From contig NC_134025.1 in NCBI RefSeq assembly GCF_964204645.1, positions 9,305,001 through 9,369,000 of the forward strand: DNA of 64,000 bases, read 5' to 3'. The notes below the pieces were generated by a model that was not told where the DNA came from, made no database searches, and saw only the letters and a program-made list of their open reading frames with translations. Origin of the DNA: Tubulanus polymorphus. Its lineage: Eukaryota; Nemertea; Palaeonemertea; Tubulaniformes; Tubulanidae. Positions 13,522 to 29,845 of this stretch are shown here, piece by piece. Every line of letters begins with the position of its first letter. Position 1 is the stretch's first letter. Made by a program: the position numbers and the translations under genes.

Positions 13522-13785
13522 TTCTGTACAAGACCTGAAACCTTTTTAATGATGTACAACAAATTCAGAAATACATGTAATAACATTTATTTTTAGAAAA
13601 CCGAAACTCATAATCCATAGTCGTTCTTTATTCATTAAAATATCTTCTTTCAATTCTGTACAAGACCTGAAACCTTTTTAATGATGTACAACGAATTCAG
13701 AAATACATGTAATAACATTTATTTTTAGAAAACTGAAACTTATAATCCATAGTCGTTCTTTATTCATTAAAATATCTTCTTTCAA
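13522..13785. repeat. 132-bp tandem duplication carrying poly(A) signals
   Basis: Copy 1 spans 13522-13653 and copy 2 spans 13654-13785, with only a few substitutions. Each copy contains tttattcattaaa, which reads as AATAAA on the minus strand (13627-13632 and 13759-13764) and ATTAAA on the plus strand (13634-13639 and 13766-13771). The block sits between the convergent stop codons of PRORSD1 (13426) and ZRANB3 (13814), so each gene has a duplicated candidate polyadenylation signal. Confidence 0.85.
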
Positions 13786-13811
13786 TGCAAATGCTGAGAT
13801 TTGCGAAACAT

Positions 13812-15861
13812 TTAATCAGTTCCTTGCGAGGGTTTAAAAAATTTAGTTAAGTCCGCATATTTTTGAGTATGTTGCTTTCTTCGGTTGATGGCTTGCTGGC
13901 GCTTCTGGGATGAAGTTACTTTTTGATGACACAGAACACACAAAGTCCGAAGGTTGTCAATATCGCACTGCCCTCCTCCATCCATGACTGCTTTGATATG
14001 ATCCACATGCCAAAACTGAAATAACGATTTCTAATTGGTTATCAGTTCATTCAAGAGGCTTATCTTCATGAAACTACAGAAAAATCTGCTTAAATCAGAT
14101 CATTTGGGTAGAACAAAATTCAAAAGTCATTTTCTTGTATATTAATGAACAAATGGACTGCTGTCCAGATAAGGCCACAATCGGGATTAAGCGGTTTTGA
14201 CTGTACCTGTCCTCTGTATGGTTTTGTGACCATCCTATCTTTGACTTCAGGTTTTAAGATGTTATACGGACTGTCTTTGATCAGCTGAGCTCTCCTCTCT
14301 AGATCTTTAGTGACTCTAAAAAACAATGATCAAACAATATATACCCCTGTCAACTTCTCTAAATACGGGTTATTGTTGCGTATACTCTCAAGTTTTTAGG
14401 ATTGACTAGATGATAATGACTTACTTGATTTGTGTAAAAAACTGCTCTGCATTGAACTTACAAATCTGGCAAATTCCCTGTTCAACTTCATATATTATCT
14501 TGCGTCCGTACTCGCGACTGGTTTTCACCTGAATTTTATTGCAATTTATTATGTTATCATAAACTGACAAGTTACTCAAGAAATTTCTCAATATTCATTA
14601 TCTTACCCAGTGTTGTTCTGAGCACTGCTTCGAGCAGAATCTCGTATGCCAGGCATATTCTTCAGGGTTGTTGTTAATTTGAATAGCTTCATTCGGTTTC
14701 TGACAATTGATACATAATGGTACCCCGGTCTTATCAACAGCCTTCAATAATAAACAATCACACAAACTATTCAACTATCGGACTTGAAATGATCATCTTT
14801 GTACTGCTTACTAATTTCCCACTCAAGAGGTTGATGGTACTCTTGAGGATACAAACAAACAAATCTAACAAAATTTCACAAAGTTCATTACCTGCACATA
14901 GCCTAGATCCCCTTGATAAAATGCAACACCAGGTTCTGCTGTAATTTCATCAGGTTCAATTGATTTACGCGGGCGTTTAGAATCTTGCTGGATTGGTGAC
15001 ATATTGCACTGGTCTACGGAGACGTGGGACTTTTCCGGTGTTGAAATGGTTGCAAATGTAGAAGAAAGCGATCGACATTCATGGTTCGACATTTCACCTA
15101 AACATAGAAAATCAGGGGTGAGAATAGGCTACAAATATATTCGTAGTGGTAGCACTGGTGACAGAACTGGAAGTACGAGTATATTTGTAGCCGGCGGCGA
15201 ATATGTTAAGATGTTTTAGTTATCTTAATAATGACTTCAAGATACTCATTCCATTTTAAAATTTCAGGATCCAGTTTCACTATTGTGAGTTACTGGTACA
15301 TAGATTTTTTAGATTCAAAATTAGAGTTCAAATTCTTTCCACCAGGAAACTTGGTTCTGAATTGTAGAATTGTTTCAAATACCTTGCTCTAAAAAGGCAG
15401 CTTTTCTCAAAGCGGTGTACGATTTTCCATTTCGTTTCGTGGCACTACTACCACTACCTTTAAAACCCGGTTTTAAAGGCCTTTTTTTCGGAGTAACGTG
15501 ACACGCTCGTTTCTTCGGCGTTTTTAACGCTTTCACTTCATCCGGAACTGGATACGCTTTGCACAGTTCTTTCAGGCGAGTTTCTAGAGATTGTTTTGCT
15601 TTATCCTGCTTCGGACGGTTGATGATGCGAACGGTTCCACCAGATTCTTGAGCTGCGGCTACAGCATTGAATGCAACGTCGAGCTAAAACATGAATGTAC
15701 GTATGATTGTCTCAACCAGATATCCTCATAACTCAGGAGTAAATGGGTAGCTGGTGTGATAGATGACTGATAAATGGTTAGAGTTTATAGGCTGGGGGTA
15801 ATAATACTGGAAAGTTGAGCGCTATGGGTAGCTTTGCTGGATTTAGCACTATATAAGACAC

Positions 15862-15893
<32 letters not shown>

Positions 15894-18800
15894 CATTATT
15901 ATTACTATCATTATCATCATTATTATTAGTGGTGATAAGAACAATAAGAAGTTTGGTATCATAACATTTTTCTAATATTCAACAACTATTTAGTAAATTA
16001 GGCTTCAATATACGGGGTAATTATCATATCAGTCGGTATCATATTACTGAAATGTTTAATCCAACTCCCTCTGAACTTGTATATTCGCCGTACGTTATGA
16101 ATCCTCTGAAGAATCCTAGTTATTATCGTTATCCTTACCTTGGTAGTGTATCTTTGTTTGGATACCGGTTTTCTTCGTACGTCCTCGTAACAACGTATTG
16201 GACTAGTGAACAATTGACCACCATTACTCACTACTCGCCGTTTCGTCAAAGTTAAACTGGAAGCAAAAGATTCATTTAATTTTCATTTTCCGATCGAGCG
16301 AATTGAACTAAGCACTTCAATGATGGCCGATCGATTCATGTTGAAATCAAAGAGCCAGGCTACTCATGAACATCTTGTACCTGTTCCATTCAGCACAGAA
16401 AACTTTCACAAGCTGTAAATGTTGTGGATGAATAAGCAAATCCGGCAAATCGGTGAAGTTCTCGGTTTCAACGTCTAATGGTAGAAAACTCGCATTCAGA
16501 GGCGTTCCATCCTAAACAGAAACAAGGATTATAAGGGTATATCGATTCAACCACTAGGGTACATCAATATAGACATTAAGCCGCTTTAAACGTCGTTTCA
16601 TCGCATCTGAAGCTACATGGATAATACGCTCACCAGATCAAAAAGATAGACTCGACTCGTATTCTTGCTCGTACAGTAAAGAAACTGGGAGTAAACTGTC
16701 ATCTCATCCAAGTCGATGCTTCTACTTTTATCGTCGGCCGTATTTGAATCGTTTTCGTTCTCATTGTCGGGTCCCTTTGGATCAGATGATTCCAAATGTC
16801 CAATCGATTCATGTAATTCACGAGCCGTGATGAAATCTCCTCCTGTGAATCGAAGAGTTTAAGACCTTCATCAAAGAAATCTACAAAAATCTAGACAATG
16901 GGACGTATGAATTTACCTTGAACATTCGCCATTTGTTGGTTGTCAGTTACGTTCACAAAGGACGTTTTCTCAAGGGTTTCAGAAGGTTTACTGTTGTCAT
17001 TTTCTTCACTGATAGTCATATCATTATTTACAGTATCCTGATGAAGATTATTTTTAATTTCTTTAATCTCCTTCTCGTGAATACCAATATCCTGTATTGT
17101 TGATTCACCTTTCATGACAAGCGGTGACTCGACAAATGTCTCATCATTACTATCGGCAATAACAGTAATCTCATTTTCTTCGGATATCTTGACCATTTCC
17201 GTCGACGAGAGGCTTTCGTCTTCGTCACTGGTGATGACCGTTATATCGTCGAGATCGGCCAAAGCTTCGGGACTAAGACGTATCTCGGGCTCCTCTTCGC
17301 TGCTGATGTCTAGTATATCGATATCATCCATTCCGGCAAGCGATTCGTCATCCGAAAACAGCGACTCCGATCCACAAGATTCTAAGTCATCTTTTTCGTC
17401 GGGTACATCTCCATTTGGACACAAATGAAGCGTCTGAACTTGAGAATTTCTATCATCTAAAGACTCTATTCCGTCGTAAGCAGCGTTGTTTTCTAAATCA
17501 CAGATGTTTCCAGAGACTGTAAAACTTATTGCACTTTCATTATTTTCATTGCCAGCATTTACGCCAGACGATCGTAAATTCGCTCGAGGAGATCCACTTT
17601 CTTCGCATTTATCAAGAGCTCCGACGAGTTGTTCATCGTCGGACGTACTTTCGATTAGACTAACTGGAAGCGGTTGCGAAAGCGAATATCGACTATCAAA
17701 TGAATCATTGCGACTCACGAAAGAGTTTGAATTTGTTAACGATGATCGTTCCAGTAACGAGGGAGAGTTTGATTCATTCAATGGAGCAGACGTCCATTTC
17801 TCATTGTTTGAATTTCTAGAATCTTGTGAAGCCATATTTTCGAAGGATGTTTGAGATTCCCAATATTGCACAGCACCGATCAGTTCATCGTCATCTTCTG
17901 AATCTATTTGTTGCGGGATATGATCATCTTTCCCCGCTTCAACAATCGCACATATTTTAGCACTAGTTTTTGTGGTAGTCTTCATTGTGTCTGCTTTACG
18001 CTTATAATTTCTAATTTGTGGTTTTCGAATTATTTCTGGTAGATCGTCTTCTTTGCAATTGATGCCATACGATTTGATATCATCAACTAAAGAAATACAT
18101 TCATTGCAATTAAAAGATCAGCCGCTTTTTGAAAAGAATCAAGATATTTAGCGTTCCACCTTTTCGCTTTAGTCGTTTTCGTTTCTCTTGCGGTTTGAAA
18201 TCTTCCACGTCATCGCTATCAGAATCAATAGTAATCAACGGAGGAGTTTTACGCAGATTTTTCTTCTTCGTTCGCCCTCCGAAGAAGTCTGTAATCTGAG
18301 TTAGTTTATCGGCTACTGCATTCGGATCGTCAGAGAAAAATGCCGTGGCGGTGTTGTCCGTAGGAGGCTCATAAACATCGGCATTTGATAATTTCGCGAT
18401 CTGACCGATGTCTTTTGATTCCCTAGCTTTGAGTTCTTGCACTTGCCCATTCAGAGTTGTTGTAATGATTATGTTCTAAAATCAAAATCAAACATTCTTT
18501 AAAAAGTTTAATTAAAGAGCTACAATTATGTACATGTACTATAAGCGATGGCTTTCTGTCTGTATCTAGTATTTCACTATATACATGTTTCTGAAGTGAT
18601 AAGGCGTGGTTTGTAGCAGTCAGGTTTCTCGAAAGTAAGCACTCTTCAGCACTTTTGTTGGGAAAAAGTAGCACTTTTTCAGTGAATCGCCCCCATAATA
18701 AACATTGTAACTTCTCATCATGATTTGTCAAACCATAGACATGTAAATTGCTTTTGATCAACTGATCAACCACAATAATGAAAGATTTTTTAGGCTTTCG

Positions 18801-21800
18801 AGTCAATACCGTTAAGTACTGGTAGCACTTTTCAGCACTTTTTGACATGTAAGCACAAATTGGGTCTTAATAATTTTTTCCCAAAAATTAGCACAAATTA
18901 GAGCTCAGTAGACTTTCTAGAACCCATATAAGAAAATAGAAACTTAACATTCGATCAATATGCACCTTTTTCGAGACAGCAGACCAAACCCATTCATCAA
19001 CTGTACTATGAGCTACCAGGTACTGGATGTTTACAGTGCTTTGTTGGCCGATGCGATGTGCCCTGTCTTCACACTGAACTAAAACTCCAGGAGTCCAATA
19101 AAGTTCAGCAAAAACGACCAATGATGCCGCAGTGAATGTGAGACCCTGGAAGATATACGCAGTAGAAGATGCTTTTCAAATATCTATTACTATGTAGTGG
19201 AAAATATGAGCAAACAAATACAAAGCTGGATAGACAAATACTCACGACACCTGCGGCTAATATACTGAGAATAGCAACCTTCACGTCTGGATCATTTTGA
19301 AATGAATGAACCAGATCCTACAAAACACACCGGTATTCATATTAACAAAGCATCAACATAAACCTAAGGGAAGATATCGTACTCAATAAAAGATAACAAT
19401 ATGTAGACATGTCCTATCACGCAGACAATATTGACTATGGTGTTATGAGCTGAAGGAATGTGGCTGGAATTGATTTTTATTTGAATATATTTTCAGTGTT
19501 CTCCATACGCTGGAATTTTAAAGGGGCGGCATTCATTGTTTAGTGTATGACATCATAGCTGCTGAAGTAGTAAGGCTTTCAATCCCTCTTACAGAAACTT
19601 GAGCTTAATTTTGGTGTTATCTTCTATTTCTGGTAGGGGGAGCAGATATTTTATTAGGGGTGGCTGATTTTCAGAGGAGTGGATGTAAACACGAAAGGGC
19701 CCCTCTAAAACCTGTGCTGTGGAGAACACTGATATTGCTGGTTACTACTATACTTACAGGTCGAACGATTTGTGGTGTATTTCCATCGATGCGAATGAAA
19801 TTAACCTTACTGTCCCATAACTGTCTCTGAATAGCATCCATCATGTCGTGATGATACGCAAAGATCAGAATCTTCTGGCTGTCATTTTCGACCAACATTT
19901 TAACATATTCCACAACCGGACCGATCTTAAGAAATAATAAATTTTTCATTCATACATTGTACAAAGTTTGACCTCTATCACATCGGATTTGTAAATACAG
20001 CAGACTCCACCTCACTCAGAACTATTGGGAGCATGAATTGAGAGTTGATCGGATACTGACTTGAGAATGAGGAAAGAATCTTTGTAGATAGAATCAGAAG
20101 AATCTTTGTAATACTAAATCAACCAAGTGGGCAAGATTTCACTCAACACGAACAATTTCGATGAAAAATTGAAATTACCTTAGCCAGGCAAGTTTGTCTG
20201 TACAATTTAAGCACCAATTGTTTCATTTCGAAAAACGAATTGCCGACCGTAATTCCGTCATCGGTCGCACGAAAAAAATCGATCACGCTGAGCTTCAATC
20301 GTTTGATTATGCCGGTCAAATCAGTCCAACTTTGTTCGACGTTCTTCCTATACTGCGATTCCTTGATGTCGAACGATATTTTCTGACGTTGTTTCGGAGG
20401 CAATTGAGTCAACACGTTATCCTTCAACCGACGAATCATTATATTTCTAAGTTTCGTTTGCAGCTCGTCTAAATTACTGGCACCTCTTGAAATAGAAAAA
20501 ATTACACGAATCAATAGAATTAAAAACTGGAATGATTTTGATACACTCTGACCCGAGGACTGATTATAACACAAGTTATAACACATAAAGGATTGAAGAA
20601 TTTTTACAATGAACAAAGACTTTTTAAGGAAAAATAACTGCTACTATAAAATCCCAAATGAAATAAAAAATTCCAGGTAAAATGTAACTTAGCAGCAAAT
20701 TAAAATATGTGACATACGTTAATCGCCACACAATCAGTACATGGATTGCACGTTATTATACCATTTAACGGAAGTGTCTATGAATTGAATTACTTACGAA
20801 GTATTCCATTTGCGAACACGCCCAAAGTGTTCGTATTTAGCATCGCAGTACCTCTGAGCGAAGGCGCCCCACGATATAAAGTCACCATAGCACAGAGCAT
20901 CTAATTGGGCAAACAACTAAAATTACAAGAATCAGTCAATCCAATCAAGTCTGAAAATTATGTCGTAAATCTTTTTATGTGAATCATGACAAGAACCTCA
21001 GCAGGACGCGATAGGGCTGGAGTACCCGTAATCAGTAACCTTCTGATCGCTCGTTGTACCAACGGAACTAGTATTTTCGCCGAGATGCTCAGGCGATTTT
21101 TGATGTAATGCGATTCGTCTAACACGACGATCTTGAACTTCTGCTGAAACAGAGCTTCGACGAGTAGACCGCTACGATTATTCCTTATCAAACCGTACGA
21201 AACTATACTGATCGGCGAAATCGCTATCGACCTGAAAAATTGAAATCAGGAAATCAGGATCTGCGATTCGGTATTAAGAACACTGACTTTGTTACTACAG
21301 GGTGTCCCATTAATTACTATACATAAAGAACTGCCTGTCATTTTCAAACCGCTGAGATAAATCAGCCAAATCTTCAGGAGAGATGGACTACAATAATACT
21401 TGTTTGCCCAATTATTATTTTAAAAAAGTTTCATTTCTTATAGATTGAATCATAATCAATATTCTTTTCATTCCTTTGTCTATGCGGGGATAGAATGGAT
21501 ATTTTGAACGATAAAAAATCCCTCATGATTGTACTAGTATCCAAACAAAAATGAACTTGATATTCGGTTAACTCTAAGGCCCATACCCATCAAACCAATC
21601 CCAGAACATCGGTTTCTGGTTATTTTTTAATTCAATTATTAGGAATTGTGATTCCTTATACATGTACAGGCAACCTACCCCACATCGTTACCAGACTGAA
21701 TTAAGTTTATATCATGAGGATGGATGTCCGGAAACCATTTCTCAATTTCTTCGATCCACGGATATTTCAAAGAGGATGGAACGACAATTAACACCGGCCA

Positions 21801-22558
21801 TTCATCTTTATAGTAGTAAGCTATTGATAGAGCCTGCAAAGTTTTGCCAAGTCCCATCTGAAATGATACCGCAATAACGCACAAAAATCTCCAAGAGAAT
21901 GGTTATGGGAAAATTAATTACAATAATTCACCATGATTTCTTTTATTTATCTTACCTCATCAGCTATCAAACATCTGGGGAAAAAGAACAAATACAAAAT
22001 AACAAGAATTCACATCTATCAACTAACTATCCACTGAAATATGAGTAAAGACTGACAGACAAGAAGATCGGCAGAGAATTATGACAGGATATTGTGCCAA
22101 TGCGGCATTATTCCAGTTACACCATCTTGCCGACAACTCATTCTGATTGGTTACAGGGTAATTTTCAACGTGCATGAGCACTGAGGTACACGACTTACTG
22201 TCAGTAGAAAATTTAAAGAAAGTGTGGAGATCAAAGACTAAAGAGAAAATAGAGCGGACATAGACTGATAGAGAAGTATTTGAACCCTGGGCCAGCACAT
22301 TGCTAGTGCAGCATCACATTCAATCCGTCTTAACATAGGGCACTCAACCTAACCTTAACCCAACATTTTTTCTTAGACCCCAACAAGGCCAAGCAAAACG
22401 CTATCGAAAAATACTTTTTCGATTCTGCCGCCTATTTTTTTTCCTCCTTTTTACCTTCCATGTTTCTCTATCGCGTACACGATTCCGTCCTTCTGAAACT
22501 GCATCAAACGACGCCTCAGATTATCAGGAAGATACTGAAGTTTTGAATCAACATCCAT
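13812..22558 (-). CDS. ZRANB3: ZRANB3, SNF2-type annealing helicase/HNH endonuclease
   Basis: Twenty exons: 22558-22455, 21974-21956, 21857-21679, 21231-20997, 20916-20798, 20485-20179, 19925-19758, 19317-19246, 19145-18966, 18475-18160, 18086-16917, 16842-16634, 16511-16381, 16256-16139, 15683-15383, 15097-14892, 14741-14607, 14528-14425, 14315-14207 and 14015-13812. Phases close; about 1461 residues against 1079 in human. ZRANB3 remodels stalled replication forks with PCNA. Motif I is MGLGKT (42-47), motif II DESH (139-142), motif VI DRAHRIGQ (428-435). A PIP-like LTQITDFF lies at 519-526, then a long acidic exon (~567-957), a substrate-recognition/HARP-like segment (~957-1110) and a C-terminal HNH nuclease with paired cysteines (ICQIC; WHVDH at 1396-1400; NLRTLCVLCH). 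The tail has YADLTKFF (1447-1454). I find no NZF finger between the PIP box and the HARP-like region. The weak GTTCTT donor at 20996 is supported only by phase and homology. Confidence 0.95.
15126..15195. repeat. Imperfect inverted repeat in a ZRANB3 intron
   Basis: ggctacaaatata at 15127 is matched by its inverted copy tatatttgtagcc ending near 15192, enclosing about 45 bp. It could be a small foldback element. Nothing coding is seen. Confidence 0.5.
15860..15930. repeat. ATT/ATC trinucleotide microsatellite
   Basis: Repeated attatt and atcatt units with an internal duplication of actatcattatcatc, inside the ZRANB3 intron between exons 15383-15683 and 16139-16256. Confidence 0.85.
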
Positions 22559-24747
22559 ACTGTCTCATGCCGTATCGTATTGCTTCATTGACGTCCTAAT
22601 AAAAGGAATGATGTGTGGTCGGCCGATGGGATGTCAAAATCGGGGACATTTTCTTATTTAGGAGGGCTGTGTGCGTGATAATCGAGTAGGGTCGAATCCT
22701 CCAAGTAGAGGATTTTTTAGGTTTTATTGCCACTATGTCAGATGTTTCCACTTTCCTCAGACGGCTTAATTACTCACTTTCAACAAAGAACTGTCACCCA
22801 CAATGATTGAAGAACAAAAAATAACAACATAGGCCTACATGTATATAATTTATTCTCACTTCAAGAGAGATAGCTTTATCATAAATAAAACATAATTCAT
22901 TTTGAACATTACCCGCCATTTCTCATTTACACCCAACAAAAAAACGGGTTCTTATTTACATTCATCTCGTTCATAAATGGATCCTGCTTGAAAACGTAGA
23001 ACTTCTCTTGTTTTCCGTTGTCCATCCTTTCATATCTCAAAACATATATGAATATTAGTAAAAACAAACTGATACAATATAGTAATGATATCTTAAATAC
23101 ACTTGATGCCCCACGAAAGCTTAAAATTATTCTATATTCATTTAACCACATTGTTACAAACACAGAAGCAATTAATTGAAAAAGGATGAAAAACCAATTT
23201 GCAAATAAAAGTTTACATATCTTTATTTGAAGTAAAGATATTCATTCTCTTATTTCTTGGCGAGTTCGTAATAGTTATTATATTGGGCATAATTAATAGT
23301 TATTATATCGGGACACATACAGGGACTCCCTCACACTCAAGACTTAGCATTTAAATGCCTGGTAAAAATACTAAAGTGAGGGGTACATCGTCACAAGTAA
23401 TTTCATATTGATTTATACACTTAACATAAAAGGGGGTCATTATGTTTGCAGGGTTGCCATTACTGCTGATGAAAAAAATCCCGAAAATATATTCGTAACA
23501 ATTAAGCGAGCACCTCCCCCTAGAGATTTTCTTATTTGAAGCCCTAAAAGAGACGACAATCACACCAAACTTGTGAAAAGTCACTGTGTTTTTGCTGGCG
23601 GCTAAATTTCACAATAAAACTGTTAACATGTAAAATAAATAAACTAAACACATGTATTAGTCTACAGTAGCATCTTAGCAGCGTCAAGGAAAACTGGGCC
23701 AGCGGCTTAGTCATGAAGGTGGTACATTCTAACATAGAACTCAAATCAAATTAGATCTATTGAGTTCAATAATTCTAAGGAGCTGATGTGATGATGTGCA
23801 GGAAGGAATGCATGCGCAAACAACAAAAGCACGTATCAATTGACGAATTTTGATTACGGCACTGAAAATGAATTTCCTCATCCAGAAAATCCGGGTTGGC
23901 AATTTAAAACATTTGAAATTCCGGAGAAATCTGCAGGAGTGGCAACTCTGTTTGTGATGATAGGGAGACATTTTGTAAGAACAATAAATTCATCGATGCA
24001 CAGTATACACAGCTTTCCAGTTTTCCTTTACAGGTTTGGTGGTTGTCAACAACAGAACGCTTTGAATTTGATGAATTAAATTTTCTATTCAGTCCTTTAT
24101 GAAATATCTCAAGAAAATCTGCCCAGTAGTGAACTAAATGAAATACCGGTAGGTACTGATGAATGTAGTACTGCTAGTTACTTCACTTCACACGATTTTA
24201 TGCTGGTCCTCTCAGTACAAGTAGAAAATGAAACCTTTGTACGCACACATACCGTATTCAACGAAATCAGTTTTTAACTCAAGTAGGCTGATATGATTCT
24301 TAGCTAGAATATAACTCAAGTAATAATAATAATGATAATAACAGACTCGGTCAGAAAGGCAGACACTACCTGTTTAAACGTGCTCCGACGTAATATAGCC
24401 CGCGCGAAAACTGAAACACTACTTCAACATGGGAACAGAGTCTGCGATAACAGTTCCATCAGTCGCTTCAAACAGACATAACCGCTTTATTTACACAGCT
24501 ATGTAACTATAACTATTCAGACTGAGAAGAAATTTGCGATGGAAGGATAATTGAAAATGTACACGATACACAAACATCATACATACAAATATGTTAGGTG
24601 ACAAGAGACCCTCCCTTGCGTTGTAAACTTTATCTCATCCATTATCATCACATACTCCGGTACTATCCAAATTCGAACTAACACGCGTTGTCGCTGAGGA
24701 AAAATTTACGCTCAAATCAAAAGTGTATTGGTCATCGATTTCAAGTT

Positions 24748-24784
<37 letters not shown>

Positions 24785-25286
24785 GAAGATAAATCTGCTC
24801 ACTTATGACTCATAGCGCGATATTCTTTCCGCAAATGAGAATTGAACGAAACGAACGAACGAAAAAAAATCGCAGTTAAGGCTTTCATCGTCCATCGGTG
24901 AATGTTCTTACATAGAACACAGTGTTTCAGTAGAGATAACTATTAATGTTTGCTATGTACAATTGACCCACTGGTGGAAAATATCAGCTGAAGCTTCTTA
25001 TCAATAAATTCAAGTCATCAGAGACGCATGAATAATGTATACATATATACATATATATATGTAATGTATGTATGTAAACAGCATTTTTCTTCCCGTAGTG
25101 ACGAAAAAGGCGTACAACACAATACCTAAATGACAAAATTGTGCCTTTCATAAACAGCAACACTTGTCCGTTCCAGTTCCAGTTCGCGTTATATTATTGT
25201 CTAAAACGATCTCTTCATCAAACGATAGATATATCAATGTATATATTTATTTTCCATACGGCGGCCGAACGCGATGAAGACAGTGG
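22559..25286. other. Interval between the ZRANB3 start and the UBE2E stop
   Basis: No coding exon is recognised. The part adjoining 22558 holds the ZRANB3 promoter and 5' UTR. Much of the rest is probably the long 3' UTR of the minus-strand UBE2E gene, and minus-strand AATAAA motifs (tttatt) occur at about 22849 and 23221. A CAG/CAA microsatellite lies at 24748-24786. Short reading frames at 22927-23163, 23351-23971 and 23840-24079 have no recognisable domain. Confidence 0.5.
24748..24786. repeat. CAG trinucleotide repeat
   Basis: About twelve agc/cag units with one caa interruption, in the probable 3' UTR of the UBE2E gene. Confidence 0.9.
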
Positions 25287-29291
<4,005 letters not shown>

Positions 29292-29770
29292 ACTGCCGGT
29301 TTTTGTTTTTGCTCAAAAAACCTTGTATTATAGGCCTATAGATCTGCGTGCGCTCCGGTGTATGTACGCGTCGAGCTAAAAAAAGAATCCGTTGAATCGT
29401 CGCCGCGATGGAATCGATTGCGTTTTATACGATAAAAATGTCGTGTTGGTTTCGATGATTCTTCCGACTATCTCTCGATTGTCCCGCTTTAGCACCTGTA
29501 TCTATACGTGTACACAGATCAACCGATGTACCACCGATACATATACGAATTAATAATCAATCTCGAGTCCTTGTCGTCGTCGTCGACGTCGTGAAGTCCA
29601 AACAAACGAACAGAAGCCACGTGATCAATCCGTTAAGAAGACGGGTATAGCCTGAAACGAAATGACACAGAACGGCTGTTAATATATCTCATGATATCGC
29701 TATATTGCGGTATAATCTATTCCGGTCTTTGTTAGCGAGGTGTTATGCGCTGAACGAAGGACACAGACTG

Positions 29771-29773
<3 letters not shown>

Positions 29774-29837
<64 letters not shown>

Positions 29838-29845
29838 AGAGAAGA
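29774..29845. repeat. GA dinucleotide microsatellite
   Basis: An almost pure (GA)n run with two gaa-type interruptions at the right end, about 480 bp upstream of the UBE2E start codon. On the transcribed strand it is a (CT)n tract. Arg-Glu reading frames across it are translation artefacts. Confidence 0.9.

Noticed and set aside
15860-15930. CRISPR-like spaced repeat
   Set aside because: It is a simple ATT/ATC microsatellite with no spacers, in an animal intron.
18423-18848. 141-residue minus-strand frame inside a ZRANB3 intron
   Set aside because: Its right end overlaps the true exon 18160-18475 in another frame. ZRANB3 phases and homology (SKK joined to NIIITTTLNGQ) require the intron to be removed, and the frame shows no domain. 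It may be an old insertion but I cannot support a gene.
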